This document shows positions 19,889 to 28,049 of a DNA stretch of 64,000 nucleotides, piece by piece. Source of the DNA: Saccharospirillum sp. MSK14-1. GTDB taxonomy: Bacteria > Pseudomonadota > Gammaproteobacteria > Pseudomonadales > Natronospirillaceae. The DNA is taken from the NCBI RefSeq assembly GCF_003054965.1, contig NZ_MIES01000002.1, positions 62,001 to 126,000 on the forward strand. Direction: 5' to 3'. The position numbers and the translations under genes are program-made. Below the pieces are notes generated by a model, which saw only the letters and a program-made list of their open reading frames with translations, made no database searches and was not told where the DNA came from. Numbering within the stretch: position 1 is the first letter of the stretch; each line of letters opens with the position of its first letter.

Positions 19889-20742
19889 CAATTAAACACC
19901 ACTGTTTTATTACCATGGACCAATACCCGGCCCTCCAGATGCCAGCGCAAACCACGCGCCAACACCGTTCGTTCACAATCCTTGCCCAGTCGCACCATGT
20001 CGTCGATGCGATCACGGTGTGTCACTCGGACCACGTCCTGATCGATGATCGGGCCGGCGTCCAGCTCTTCTGTGACATAGTGACAGGTTGCACCGATCAG
20101 CTTAACGCCTCGCTCATGGGCCTGATGATAAGGCCGGGCACCGATAAAGGAGGGTAAGAAGCTGTGGTGAATATTAATAATTCGATAGGGCAGCTTGCCG
20201 CACAATGCCGGTGGCAAAATCTGCATGTAGCGCGCCAGCACCACAGTATCGGCCTGATACTGTTCGATCAGCCGTTCGACTTCCGCAAAATGCGGGGTTT
20301 TGTCGGCTGGATCGACCGGCACATGGTGGAAGTTGATACCGTGCCATTCCACCAGGCTGCGCAAATCATCGTGATTGGAAATCACACAAGGAATATCGCA
20401 ATCCAGATCACCACTGTGCCAGCGGTTGAGAATGTCCGCCAAACAATGGCTGTCGCGACTGGCCATCAACACCACCTGCGGCTTGATGGCCGAATCGGTG
20501 ATGCGCCATTGCATATTCAGACCGTCGGCAATCGGCGCAAAAACTTCTGCCAGCGTATCCGCGCCGAAGGGCAAAGAGCTGGCTTTGATCTCATTGCGCA
20601 TGAAAAACCAGCCTTGTTCCAGGTCGGCATGATGGTTGGCTTCCATGATGCTGCCATTGTATTGCGCCAGAAAATTACTGACCCGGGCAACAATGCCAAC
20701 CCGGTCCGGACAGGACATCACCAGCCGATACACACCTTCCAT
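19888..20742 (-). CDS. purU: Formyltetrahydrofolate deformylase
   Basis: Hydrolyses 10-formyl-THF to formate and THF, balancing one-carbon pools and supplying formate to PurT. It has 284 residues: an N-terminal ACT domain (about 3-80, LVMSCPDRVGIVARVSNFL) and a formyltransferase-like domain (about 87-284) with the catalytic Asn-His-Asp elements in INIHHSFLPSF and GATCHYVTEELDAGPIIDQ. It diverges from dksA. The downstream beta-barrel gene overlaps by one base. Confidence 0.95.
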   Translation of the reverse strand: MEGVYRLVMSCPDRVGIVARVSNFLAQYNGSIMEANHHADLEQGWFFMRNEIKASSLPFGADTLAEVFAPIADGLNMQWRITDSAIKPQVVLMASRDSHCLADILNRWHSGDLDCDIPCVISNHDDLRSLVEWHGINFHHVPVDPADKTPHFAEVERLIEQYQADTVVLARYMQILPPALCGKLPYRIINIHHSFLPSFIGARPYHQAHERGVKLIGATCHYVTEELDAGPIIDQDVVRVTHRDRIDDMVRLGKDCERTVLARGLRWHLEGRVLVHGNKTVVFN

Positions 20743-20912
20743 TAACTGCTACTCCAAGGGCTTGAATCTACAGGAAAAAAGCTATTTTAACCGCCTGGGT
20801 GATGATATATGATGTGCCCTCTTTTGACGACTGCGGCCAATTTTTGAACAGCGGCCCAGCCCCTTGGAACGCCCTTGCGCAGGGTCACCAAGCGACAGCA
20901 CAGGAATCGAAT

Positions 20913-21320
20913 ATGCTGACTGAAGAACAGTTGTTGGCAGCTCCCGATGAGGAGTACATGAACGAAGCGCAGCTGGCGTTCTTCCGAAATCTGTTACAAG
21001 AACAGGCAGATGAAGTCCGTGCCGCGCTGAAAGAAGCTCGGGAAACGCTGACCAAGTTCGAAAACGAACCCGACGAGCTGGACAAAGCCAGCATCGAGGA
21101 AGAGCGCCGTATGAATTTGCGCTTCCTGGATCGTCAAACCAAATTGCTGCCCAAAATCGATGATGCCATCAAGCGCATCGATTCTGGCGACTTCGGTTAT
21201 TGCGAAGTGACCGGTGAACCCATTGGCGTGCGCCGTTTGCTGCTGCGTCCGACCGCAACGCTCTGCGCTGAAGAAAAACAGCGCCAGGAACGTCAGGAAC
21301 GCAACTTCCGCGACGCCTGA
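20913..21320 (+). CDS. dksA: RNA polymerase-binding regulator DksA, two-cysteine zinc-finger variant
   Basis: Binds the secondary channel of RNA polymerase and, with ppGpp, represses rRNA and activates amino-acid promoters. It has 135 residues from the ATG at 20913, which has AGGAA at good spacing; an upstream in-frame ATG at 20799 adds non-family sequence. The conserved EEYMNEAQLAFFRNLL start is followed by a long acidic coiled coil (about 15-90). The C-terminal finger reads C-x2-T-x17-C-x2-E where E. coli DksA has C-x2-C-x17-C-x2-C, so only two of four zinc ligands remain. A strong terminator follows. Confidence 0.93.
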   Translation: MLTEEQLLAAPDEEYMNEAQLAFFRNLLQEQADEVRAALKEARETLTKFENEPDELDKASIEEERRMNLRFLDRQTKLLPKIDDAIKRIDSGDFGYCEVTGEPIGVRRLLLRPTATLCAEEKQRQERQERNFRDA

Positions 21321-21331
21321 TCCGATCCCAT

Positions 21332-21361
21332 AAAAAAAAGCGCCTCCAGGGCGCTTTTTTT
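21332..21361 (+). terminator. Intrinsic terminator of dksA
   Basis: An A run, the stem AGCGCC/GGCGCT with a 5-base loop, and seven Ts, starting 12 bases after the dksA stop. This is a textbook factor-independent terminator; the symmetric A and T runs could also work on the minus strand. Confidence 0.92.
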
Positions 21362-21447
21362 ATGCCTGTAATTCATACACTTCCGGCTCGGCACACATCT
21401 TGCGATAGAGCGATTCAGCAACACGATGCATCGCAATGGAGATCGGA

Positions 21448-21903
21448 ATGAGCCTCAGCTTGCAAGGCCTGGAACGCTACCAGACACACCAGCAACTCAG
21501 TCATCTGGATACGCCCAATAAAGCGGCTGAAGCGGGCAAAGCAGCCGAGAATGCGTCCGGCGACGAACTGGCAGATGACGATGTATCGTTGAGCGAGGGC
21601 ATCGTCATCATGGAGTGGATTGCCAGCAACAGCCCAAATCTGTCCGTTGCAAGCGGCAATGAAGCGGCCAATCTTAGCCGACTGTCGGAGCGCCTGCTGC
21701 GTTACGATCTCATTTCCGTACCCGAAGCGGGTCGCCTAATGAGTCTCGCCACACCAGCACAAGAGCAAACACAACAACCTGAGGTTCTGAACGAACAAAT
21801 TCTGCACAAGGTCGAACACAGTGAAACCCGCTCCGAACGTCAACAATGGCAAAAACTGGGGCGGTTGGTCAGCACCCTCAGCGCTGCCCAACACATGCAG
21901 TAA
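21448..21903 (+). CDS. Orphan hypothetical protein
   Basis: 151 residues, soluble, acidic in the first third (about residues 30-50, SGDELADDDVSLSEG) and Gln/Glu-rich near the end. No signal peptide, membrane segment or recognisable motif. The middle (GIVIMEWIASNSPNLSVA, then LSRLSERLLRYDLISVPEAGRLMSL) reads as amphipathic helices. The ATG at 21448 has GGAG six bases upstream and is preferred over an in-frame ATG at 21436. It lies after the dksA terminator and before a tetR gene, in the least conserved part of the window. Real coding is likely from the ribosome site and codon pattern, but the function is unknown. Confidence 0.6.
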   Translation: MSLSLQGLERYQTHQQLSHLDTPNKAAEAGKAAENASGDELADDDVSLSEGIVIMEWIASNSPNLSVASGNEAANLSRLSERLLRYDLISVPEAGRLMSLATPAQEQTQQPEVLNEQILHKVEHSETRSERQQWQKLGRLVSTLSAAQHMQ

Positions 21904-22076
21904 GCCAGCGTTTAAAGCTCAACAAGCCCTCCATTCGGCCCGTCCAGCCAATCCGCCTGCACCGAGTATGGCGCTGTTTGCGCGGCGCTTTACAAAACAA
22001 CACGAAGCGAAATTTAGCGACCAGTGAAATCCACTGCTAGATTTTAAAACGCTGTTTACTCGGACGTATTGGCGCC

Positions 22077-22493
22077 ATGATAAAGAAAGAAAACATCCTC
22101 GAATCGGCACGCAATGTCTTATCCCAACAAGGCATCACCAAACTATCGCTGCGTAAAATTGCAGCGGAGACCGGCTGCGCGGCGCCTTCCATTTATTACT
22201 ATTTCCGCAATAAGCAGGAAATTGTCGCCGGTCTGTGGGAAGCCATCGCGCCGGACCTGTTGCGACAACTGAGCAACCCAGCCAGTTATGATACTGCTTA
22301 CAGTGATTTCTGGTTACAACGCCCGGATGATTTCAAACTCTTCATCACCCAGGCTGAGTACTACCCTTATGTGTCGCAGACACCGGCCTACCAGCAACTT
22401 CGCTCATTGCTCGGTGACCGCCTCGTCGAACTCAACGGGCGATTGATGGACCGCATTTACACCACCACCGGTCAAACCTTCGAACAACGCTAA
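22077..22493 (+). CDS. Short TetR-family regulator
   Basis: 138 residues. The N-terminal DNA-binding domain is clear (about 5-50): ILESARNVLSQQGITKLSLRKIAAE then CAAPSIYYYFRNKQEIVAGLW. The ligand-binding part is only about 85 residues, against about 140 in most TetR proteins, so the gene may be a short subfamily or C-terminally truncated. Its last 30 codons overlap the 3' end of the convergent dinB by 90 bases. No ribosome site is obvious before the ATG. Its target could be its own promoter or the adjacent orphan gene; nothing in the sequence decides this. Confidence 0.75.
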   Translation: MIKKENILESARNVLSQQGITKLSLRKIAAETGCAAPSIYYYFRNKQEIVAGLWEAIAPDLLRQLSNPASYDTAYSDFWLQRPDDFKLFITQAEYYPYVSQTPAYQQLRSLLGDRLVELNGRLMDRIYTTTGQTFEQR

Positions 22494-23528
22494 TTGCTGA
22501 TTCGATGCCTGCTCGGCAAAGCGAACACCTAAGCCGAGCAGGCGCACCGGTTCTCCACGACGAGACCAGGCTTCAGTCATCAGCGTTGTAAACGAAGCCT
22601 CAGTAACCGGCAAGGCGCGTTCTACCGTGGTTTGCTGAAACGAGCGAAATCGCATCTTCACAAACACCCGTTCAATCGCTCCGGTCTGAGTCCGCTTGGC
22701 CAGTCGTCTTTGCAGTTCCTCGAATAAGGTTGGCAATTGCTGCAGGCAGGTCGTCTCATCGGACAAATCTGTCGGATAGGTGTGCTCAACACTGAGCGAT
22801 TTGGCAAAGCGCTCGGTCCGCACGGGTCGCTCATCTTCACCGCGCGCCAACTGATAAAGCCGTGGGCCAAAACGACCAAAACCATCAATCAGCGTCATCA
22901 GTGAGGCTTGCTGCAAGTCGCCACAGGTTCGAAAACCCAACTGATGCATCCGTTCGGCCGTCTTTTGCCCCACGCCAAATAGCCGTTCCACAGGTAAGGC
23001 CTGCACAAACTCCGCCACTTTGTCCGGTGTGATCACGCACAGGCCATCCGGCTTGTGCCAATCAGACGCGATTTTCGCCAGATATTTATTGGGCGCGACT
23101 CCGGCTGAGACCGTGATTCCCAGCTCCTGCTTTATTTCATGGCGTAAATGCTCCGCCAAACGAGTCGCACTGCCGGCAAAGGCTGTACTGTCGGAAACAT
23201 CCAGGTAGGCTTCATCAAGCGACAAAGGTTCAATCTGGTCGGTATAACGCGCAAAGATCGCGCGCATCTGACGGGAAACCGAACGATAAACGTCGAAACG
23301 GGAAGGTTGGATAATCAGACCGGGGCACATAGCGCGGGCGCGAGCAGTTGGCATCGCCGAACGAACCCCAAAAGCGCGAGCCTCATAATTGCAGGTCGAC
23401 AACACCCCTCGGGGACCTTGGCCGCCAACGGCCACGGGAAAACCACGCAATTCCGGGAAGTCTCGCACCTCTAAAGCCGCGTAATAACAATCGCAATCGA
23501 TATGGATAATTTTCCGCAACGCCAACAC
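22404..23528 (-). CDS. dinB: DNA polymerase IV
   Basis: Y-family translesion polymerase. It has 374 residues. The catalytic carboxylates are in IIHIDCDCYYAALE and EPLSLDEAYLDVS, and the steric-gate region and helix-hairpin-helix (LFGVGQKTAERMHQLGF) are present. A sliding-clamp motif QLALF is at about 345-349; in most relatives the chain ends there, but here about 25 more residues follow, and this tail and the motif are encoded in DNA that overlaps tetR. Start choice is uncertain among GTG 23528, TTG 23525 and TTG 23519, all just before LRKIIHIDCD. A LexA box 36 bases upstream predicts SOS control. Confidence 0.93.
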   Translation of the reverse strand: MLALRKIIHIDCDCYYAALEVRDFPELRGFPVAVGGQGPRGVLSTCNYEARAFGVRSAMPTARARAMCPGLIIQPSRFDVYRSVSRQMRAIFARYTDQIEPLSLDEAYLDVSDSTAFAGSATRLAEHLRHEIKQELGITVSAGVAPNKYLAKIASDWHKPDGLCVITPDKVAEFVQALPVERLFGVGQKTAERMHQLGFRTCGDLQQASLMTLIDGFGRFGPRLYQLARGEDERPVRTERFAKSLSVEHTYPTDLSDETTCLQQLPTLFEELQRRLAKRTQTGAIERVFVKMRFRSFQQTTVERALPVTEASFTTLMTEAWSRRGEPVRLLGLGVRFAEQASNQQLALFEGLTGGGVNAVHQSPVEFDEAVTEQ

Positions 23529-23563
23529 CGCCCCACTGCTGCTTTATCCGCCCGCACAATATA

Positions 23564-23579
23564 CTGTATATATAAACAG
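23564..23579. promoter_or_regulatory. LexA (SOS) box
   Basis: CTGT-N8-ACAG with an all-A/T centre (ATATATAA), flanked by TA, almost identical to the E. coli consensus CTGT(AT)4ACAG. It lies 36 bases upstream of the dinB start on the minus strand. It is also about 210 bases upstream of the divergent tandem-HTH gene and could affect it. Confidence 0.88.
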
Positions 23580-23581
23580 CA

Positions 23582-23789
23582 TTCCAGGTGAAGGAATAGA
23601 CGAGAACCGACATAAAGCCTCGCCCGTATCAACTACGGACGAGAAAGGGGACGAAGATAATACTGGAGGGTCAAGTGGAGAGACCTGACGGTGACTGTAG
23701 TGGCCTTCCCGGCCTAATCCCTGGAACAGGTAGATATCACTTCCCTGTGACGGCGCCAGACTCCCTTCAGCGCGCAGATCTATTCTGCA
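23582..23789. other. Long leader between dinB and the tandem-HTH gene
   Basis: About 210 bases with no supported gene. It holds a stem-loop at 23619-23643 (CTCGCCCGTA and TACGGACGAG, 9 of 10 pairs, 5-base loop) and shorter inverted repeats such as GGCC-N5-GGCC near 23703-23716 and CTGGAACAGG pairing with CCTGT and CCAG further on. I see no known riboswitch. It could be an untranslated leader of the downstream gene or regulator sites. Confidence 0.35.
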
Positions 23790-24671
23790 ATGGCCCACGG
23801 TGGTGGTACAGTCACAAAGGTAGCCAAAATAATGTCCCAAAACGCCATGTTTATAAACCAAGCACCACCGACCGAAGTCTTTCGGATGCCTGAAGGAGAT
23901 CCACCTGACTACACTGCACTGGAAGACAATCTGTCGCTTCAAATTGGTCAAAATCTGCGCATGGTCCGCACTTCTCTGGGATTGGGGCAGCGCGACCTAA
24001 GCGAGCGCATACAAGTATCACTCAGCCAATATCGCAAATACGAAGCGGGCCAGGACTTGCCTCGATTGCATTCAGCCATGCTGTGGTCACTGGAAACCGG
24101 TCTACCAACCCATTGGCTGTTTTACGGTACGCCCTACCAACAGTGGTTGAAGCTACCCTTCAAACCGACCTGGATACCGGTGCTCTATTTTACAAATCGC
24201 GCCCCGGAGTGGGCCTTGGAAGCCTTGCATTCAGTGATAAAAGGTCTGCTGCGCGAATACGATTCCCCCGAAAATCCGTTGGCCAGCCTGGATCTCTTGC
24301 GTGACAGCCTCAGCCATCAATTGCTACGCGACCCCTACTATCGATCCATCGCAGAAAGGTTGCGTGAGTATCGCAGCGCTCAGGGGATGTCTCGAGAAAC
24401 GGTGGCTCAATTAATGGGGATATCGACAGCGGCCTATCGGAAATACGAAACGCCGGAGTTGTGCCCGCAGTACAGCGTTAACATGATTATGCGGTTTTGG
24501 ATGGCGATCGGCAGAAGCCCACTGGAGTTGTCGATAGAAACACCCATCTACCTGTACCGGCAAATTCAAAACGCGAACTTTGCGTCCTTATTTCCCTGGT
24601 TGGAGCGCCTGGATGACGCCAGCCTGGCCCGGGTCAACGAAATGTCTCGTGTACTGGGTGAGCTGTGTTGA
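23790..24671 (+). CDS. Protein with two XRE-type helix-turn-helix domains
   Basis: 293 residues. Two Cro/CI-type HTH units of similar sequence lie about 135 residues apart: about 52-112 (IGQNLRMVRTSLGLGQRDL, with SLSQYRKYEAG) and about 187-248 (IAERLREYRSAQGMSRETV, with STAAYRKYETPE). Both contain YRKYE in the recognition-helix region, and each is followed by an aromatic or hydrophobic segment (HWLFYGT; PLELSIETP). This looks like an internal duplication giving a two-headed DNA-binding protein. Start is ATG 23790, or ATG 23832, which would remove 14 poorly conserved residues. It lies divergent from dinB beside a LexA box and convergent with lipA. Target unknown. Confidence 0.75.
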   Translation: MAHGGGTVTKVAKIMSQNAMFINQAPPTEVFRMPEGDPPDYTALEDNLSLQIGQNLRMVRTSLGLGQRDLSERIQVSLSQYRKYEAGQDLPRLHSAMLWSLETGLPTHWLFYGTPYQQWLKLPFKPTWIPVLYFTNRAPEWALEALHSVIKGLLREYDSPENPLASLDLLRDSLSHQLLRDPYYRSIAERLREYRSAQGMSRETVAQLMGISTAAYRKYETPELCPQYSVNMIMRFWMAIGRSPLELSIETPIYLYRQIQNANFASLFPWLERLDDASLARVNEMSRVLGELC

Positions 24672-24689
24672 CCGCAAGGAACGGTCAAC
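24667..24689. terminator. Inverted repeat at the convergent 3' ends of the tandem-HTH gene and lipA
   Basis: GTTGACCG and CGGTCAAC form a perfect 8-bp stem with a 7-base loop. It overlaps both stop codons. No T run follows on either strand, so at best a weak bidirectional terminator or mRNA 3'-end structure. Confidence 0.4.
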
Positions 24690-25674
24690 CCAAACCGACG
24701 TTATTCTTTTCCAGCACTTGCTCAGCGCGATAGCTGGAGCGCACAAAGGCACCGGAAACTACTTCCAGGAAGCCACGTTCCAAGCCCCATTGACGATATT
24801 TCTGGAATTCTTCCGGGGTGACATAACGCTCAACCGGCAAATGGTTCAGTGAAGGTTGCAGGTATTGACCGAAGGTTACGATATCCACACCAATGGCTTT
24901 CAAGTCATCCAAGGCTTCAATGATTTCATCGTCGGTTTCACCCAGCCCCAGCATCAGACTGGTTTTGGTCAAGACGGCCGGCTTATAACGTTTGGCGTGT
25001 TCCAATACCGCCAGAGTCTGCTCATAACTGGCGCGCGGGTCGCGTACTGGATGGGTCAGTCGACGGACCGTTTCAACGTTTTGAGCGAAGACTTCGATGC
25101 CGGAATCCACCACTACTTCTACATCGGACAGCTTGCCCTGAAAATCCGGTGTCAGCGCTTCCACTGCGGTCTCCGGGTTCACTTCCTTCACTCGCTTCAC
25201 CGTAGCCGCATAATGCGCGGCACCGCCATCTTCAATGTCATCGCGGTTAACCGACGTCAGAACAATGTAGTTCAGGCCCATCAGCGCCACGGATTGAGCG
25301 GTGTTTTCCGGTTCTTCCGGATCCAGCCAACCATGGGAGTTACCCGTATCCACTGCGCAGAATTTACAGGCCCGGGTGCAGACATCGCCCATCAGCATGA
25401 TGGTTGCCGTACCGGCGCTCCAGCACTCACCAATATTCGGGCACATGGCTTCTTCACAGACGGTGCTTAAGCGATGCTCCTTAACAATGCCCTTAACCGC
25501 CTCGTATTCCGGTCCGGTCGACAAACGGACGCGCAGCCACTCAGGCTTACGCTCGGTGTTGCGTCGCGCCTCTTTGTGGGTCTTGATGCCGTTCTTGATG
25601 GCCGTTACGCCGTTATGGTTCACAAACTTGCGACCACTTTCGACTTGAACAACGGGAATGCGGTTTTCGCTCAT
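24685..25674 (-). CDS. lipA: Lipoyl synthase
   Basis: Radical-SAM enzyme that inserts two sulfur atoms into octanoyl groups to form lipoate. It has 329 residues. The auxiliary cluster cysteines are in [13 protein letters not shown] and the radical-SAM cysteines in [13 protein letters not shown]; the C-terminal RSSYRA motif, whose serine ligates the auxiliary cluster, is present. Directly downstream of lipB (71 bases), so octanoyl transfer and sulfur insertion are encoded together. Confidence 0.97.
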   Translation of the reverse strand: MSENRIPVVQVESGRKFVNHNGVTAIKNGIKTHKEARRNTERKPEWLRVRLSTGPEYEAVKGIVKEHRLSTVCEEAMCPNIGECWSAGTATIMLMGDVCTRACKFCAVDTGNSHGWLDPEEPENTAQSVALMGLNYIVLTSVNRDDIEDGGAAHYAATVKRVKEVNPETAVEALTPDFQGKLSDVEVVVDSGIEVFAQNVETVRRLTHPVRDPRASYEQTLAVLEHAKRYKPAVLTKTSLMLGLGETDDEIIEALDDLKAIGVDIVTFGQYLQPSLNHLPVERYVTPEEFQKYRQWGLERGFLEVVSGAFVRSSYRAEQVLEKNNVGLG

Positions 25675-25745
25675 ATTGGCGGGCTCATAACTGTGAAACT
25701 GCGAAGGCTAATAATAACAACGCTGCGGCGGCTAAGCGACCGGCT

Positions 25746-26405
25746 TCATCCTGCCTGGCGTTGAGATCGTTCGGCACTGTGCCAGTGAGGTAGCAAATCG
25801 AGGCGCTGACAGAACAATTCAACCCAGCGTCGCTGCACAGACGCGCGATCAACAGATACGTTGAAATCCGCCATTTGGGTCATTTGCATGCCTTGATAGC
25901 CGCATGGATTGATGCGGCCAAAGGGTTCCAGATCCATATCCAGGTTCAGTGCCAAACCGTGGTAACTGAAACCGCGTTTAATGCGCAGTCCCAGTGAACA
26001 GATCTTGCGTTCGCCGACATAGACGCCAGGCGCATCCGGTCGAGCTGCCGCGGTGATGCCATACTCCGCCAATACCTCGACCACTGAATCTTCCAAAGCG
26101 GACACCAAGCGGCGGACATCACTGCCTAAGCGTTTCAAATCCAGCATGACATAGGCAACCAGCTGGCCCGGGCCGTGGTAAGTCACTTGACCACCGCGAT
26201 CAACCTGGACCACAGGAATATCGCCCGGCATCAGCAGGTGCTCAGCCTTGCCAGCCTGACCCTGAGTAAACACCCGGTCGTGTTCAACCAGCCAGATTTC
26301 ATCCTGACTGCCCTGATCGCGTTGTTCCGTGAACGATTGCATGGCGTGCCAGCACGGTTCGTAGTCGGCCCGGCCCAGATCGCGAATCAGTACATCTGCC
26401 GTCAT
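25746..26405 (-). CDS. lipB: Octanoyltransferase LipB
   Basis: Moves octanoate from acyl carrier protein onto lipoyl domains of 2-oxoacid dehydrogenases and GcvH. 219 residues with the [16 protein letters not shown] block, the catalytic lysine in [12 protein letters not shown] and catalytic cysteine in [16 protein letters not shown] at 26405 shares a base with the ybeD TGA (TGATG), so the two are translationally coupled. Confidence 0.96.
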   Translation of the reverse strand: MTADVLIRDLGRADYEPCWHAMQSFTEQRDQGSQDEIWLVEHDRVFTQGQAGKAEHLLMPGDIPVVQVDRGGQVTYHGPGQLVAYVMLDLKRLGSDVRRLVSALEDSVVEVLAEYGITAAARPDAPGVYVGERKICSLGLRIKRGFSYHGLALNLDMDLEPFGRINPCGYQGMQMTQMADFNVSVDRASVQRRWVELFCQRLDLLPHWHSAERSQRQAG

Positions 26406-26677
26406 CAGATCACCATCTTGACGCGATCATCGGCTTTCAGAATGTCGAACAACTCGCTTAAGTGCCCTTCTTGTTCGACTCGCATAAAGACTGTCAGACT
26501 CTCGAAACGACCATTGCGACTGGGTTTGGACGTAAAGGAGTCGGGCGTCAGGCTGGCGTCGTAGCGCACCAGTACCTGATGCACGAAATCGCGCAACGCG
26601 ACCTCGGCATCACCGACCACTTTGATCATGTAGTCGTCACAGGGGAATTCAATTTTAGGAGCTTCGGGCTGCGACAC
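26405..26677 (-). CDS. ybeD: YbeD/DUF493 family protein
   Basis: 90-residue cytoplasmic protein of the DUF493 family, an ACT-like alpha/beta fold ([15 protein letters not shown], then [20 protein letters not shown], and VKMVI at the end). Function unknown; its constant position between dacA and lipB suggests a role with lipoylation or the envelope, but this is inference. GTG start at 26677 overlaps the dacA TAG by one base. Confidence 0.88.
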   Translation of the reverse strand: MSQPEAPKIEFPCDDYMIKVVGDAEVALRDFVHQVLVRYDASLTPDSFTSKPSRNGRFESLTVFMRVEQEGHLSELFDILKADDRVKMVI

Positions 26678-27864
26678 TATTCACCATCACCGCTGAAGAG
26701 GTTAAAGAAGAACAATAGAATATAGTCCCAAATTCGTGCAAAGAAACCCGCTGACTCAACCGGCTCAAGCGCCAGCAACGGACGGCGTGCCACTTCTTCG
26801 CCGTTTTGTCGAACCACCAGTTCACCCAGTACCTGACCGCTCTGAATGGGGGCTTTGATAACCGGGTTGATGTTCAGCACCGTGGTCAGATCGCTTTCTG
26901 CACCACGCGCGATGGTTAACCGCATATCGCTTTCCAGGCCCAGATTCACCTGATCAGCCTCACCGGCCCAGACACGCGCTTCATAAAGTGAGGTATTGGC
27001 CTGGTGCAATTGAGCCGTCTGATAATAACGGAAACCATACGCCAACAGCTTTTGGGTTTCCTGGCTGCGTGCTTCGTCAGAATTGGTGCCCATGACCACA
27101 CTGATCAGACGCATTCCTTCTTGCGCTGCCGAGGCGGCCAAGCAGTAACCCGCCTCTTCGGTATGCCCGGTCTTCAGTCCATCCACACTGGGATTGCGGC
27201 CCAACAGTGAATTCCGGTTGGACTGAGTAATGCCGTTGTAGGTGAAATTACGTTCGGCGTAGAGCGGGTAGTACTCAGCGTTGTTATAAATAATGGCGCG
27301 CGACAGAATGGCAATGTCCCGTGCTGAAGAATAATGCTCTGACGACGGCAAGCCGGTCGCGTTCTCGTAGTGCGTCTGCGACATGCCCAAGCGCTGAGCA
27401 TAGGAATTCATCATCTGTGCAAAGTTGGTTTCGCTGCCAGCAATGTGCTCTGCCATGGCCACTGACGCATCGTTCCCCGACTGGATGATGATGCCGCGCA
27501 GCAGGTCTTCCATGGAGACATAGCGACCTTCCTGGATAAACATCCGTGAACCACCCGTCTGCCAAGCGTTAACGCTGACCAACGTTTCATCGTCCAGGTT
27601 CATGCGGCCTTCAATAATTTCTCGTTCCGCAATGTAGCTGGTCATCAATTTGGTCAGGCTCGCTGGCGGCAGGCGTTGTTCGGAGTTCTCATCAACAATC
27701 ACCTGACCAGTCGCCGCGTCCATCAGAATATAGGAAGACGCCGCCAATTGCGGCGGTGCCGGAATAATGGGTTCCGCCTGAAGTGGGCTGGCGATGCTGG
27801 TGAGAAAAGCGAGGCAAACAGATGCAACGATGACGACACGGGGTTTGAAACGGCGTTTCAACAC
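26677..27864 (-). CDS. dacA: D-alanyl-D-alanine carboxypeptidase PBP5
   Basis: Trims the terminal D-Ala of peptidoglycan pentapeptides in the periplasm. It has 395 residues from a GTG at 27864 (AGGA eight bases upstream; the open frame extends 59 codons further but without family sequence). A signal peptide runs to about SPLQA. Active-site motifs are SLTK in PPASLTKLM, SGN in SGNDASVAMAEHIAG and KTG in DGLKTGHTEEAGYC. The C-terminal amphipathic anchor (FFARIWDYILLFFFNLF) holds it at the inner membrane. A 17-bp tandem repeat and a GC-rich hairpin (27934-27948) lie upstream. Confidence 0.95.
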   Translation of the reverse strand: MLKRRFKPRVVIVASVCLAFLTSIASPLQAEPIIPAPPQLAASSYILMDAATGQVIVDENSEQRLPPASLTKLMTSYIAEREIIEGRMNLDDETLVSVNAWQTGGSRMFIQEGRYVSMEDLLRGIIIQSGNDASVAMAEHIAGSETNFAQMMNSYAQRLGMSQTHYENATGLPSSEHYSSARDIAILSRAIIYNNAEYYPLYAERNFTYNGITQSNRNSLLGRNPSVDGLKTGHTEEAGYCLAASAAQEGMRLISVVMGTNSDEARSQETQKLLAYGFRYYQTAQLHQANTSLYEARVWAGEADQVNLGLESDMRLTIARGAESDLTTVLNINPVIKAPIQSGQVLGELVVRQNGEEVARRPLLALEPVESAGFFARIWDYILLFFFNLFSGDGE

Positions 27865-27987
27865 GAACACTGTCCTTATATCCAAGATGGCTGGTTTTAT
27901 TGGGGTAAAGAGGCCCACCCAAAGAGGGCGACACCGGCCGCAGGCCGGCATTGTACCAAGGCGACCAGTAAAATCACCTCGGCGGTT

Positions 27988-28021
27988 GTAAGCTAAGTGA
28001 AAGTGTAAGCAAAGTGAAAGG
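27988..28021. repeat. Two-copy 17-bp direct repeat upstream of dacA
   Basis: Units GTAAGCTAAGTGAAAGT (27988-28004) and GTAAGCAAAGTGAAAGG (28005-28021) are adjacent and match at 15 of 17 bases. They sit in the 185-base gap between rlpA and dacA, about 125-155 bases before the dacA start. Tandem spacing of 17 bp suggests either a replication-slippage duplication or a paired protein-binding site. Confidence 0.7.
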
Positions 28022-28049
28022 GACCGGTCAGTCGGCCACAACCATTAAG

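Noticed and set aside
23544-23951. 135-codon minus-strand frame upstream of dinB
   Set aside because: It runs through the LexA box and overlaps the tandem-HTH gene start. No ribosome site, no family features and an odd composition.
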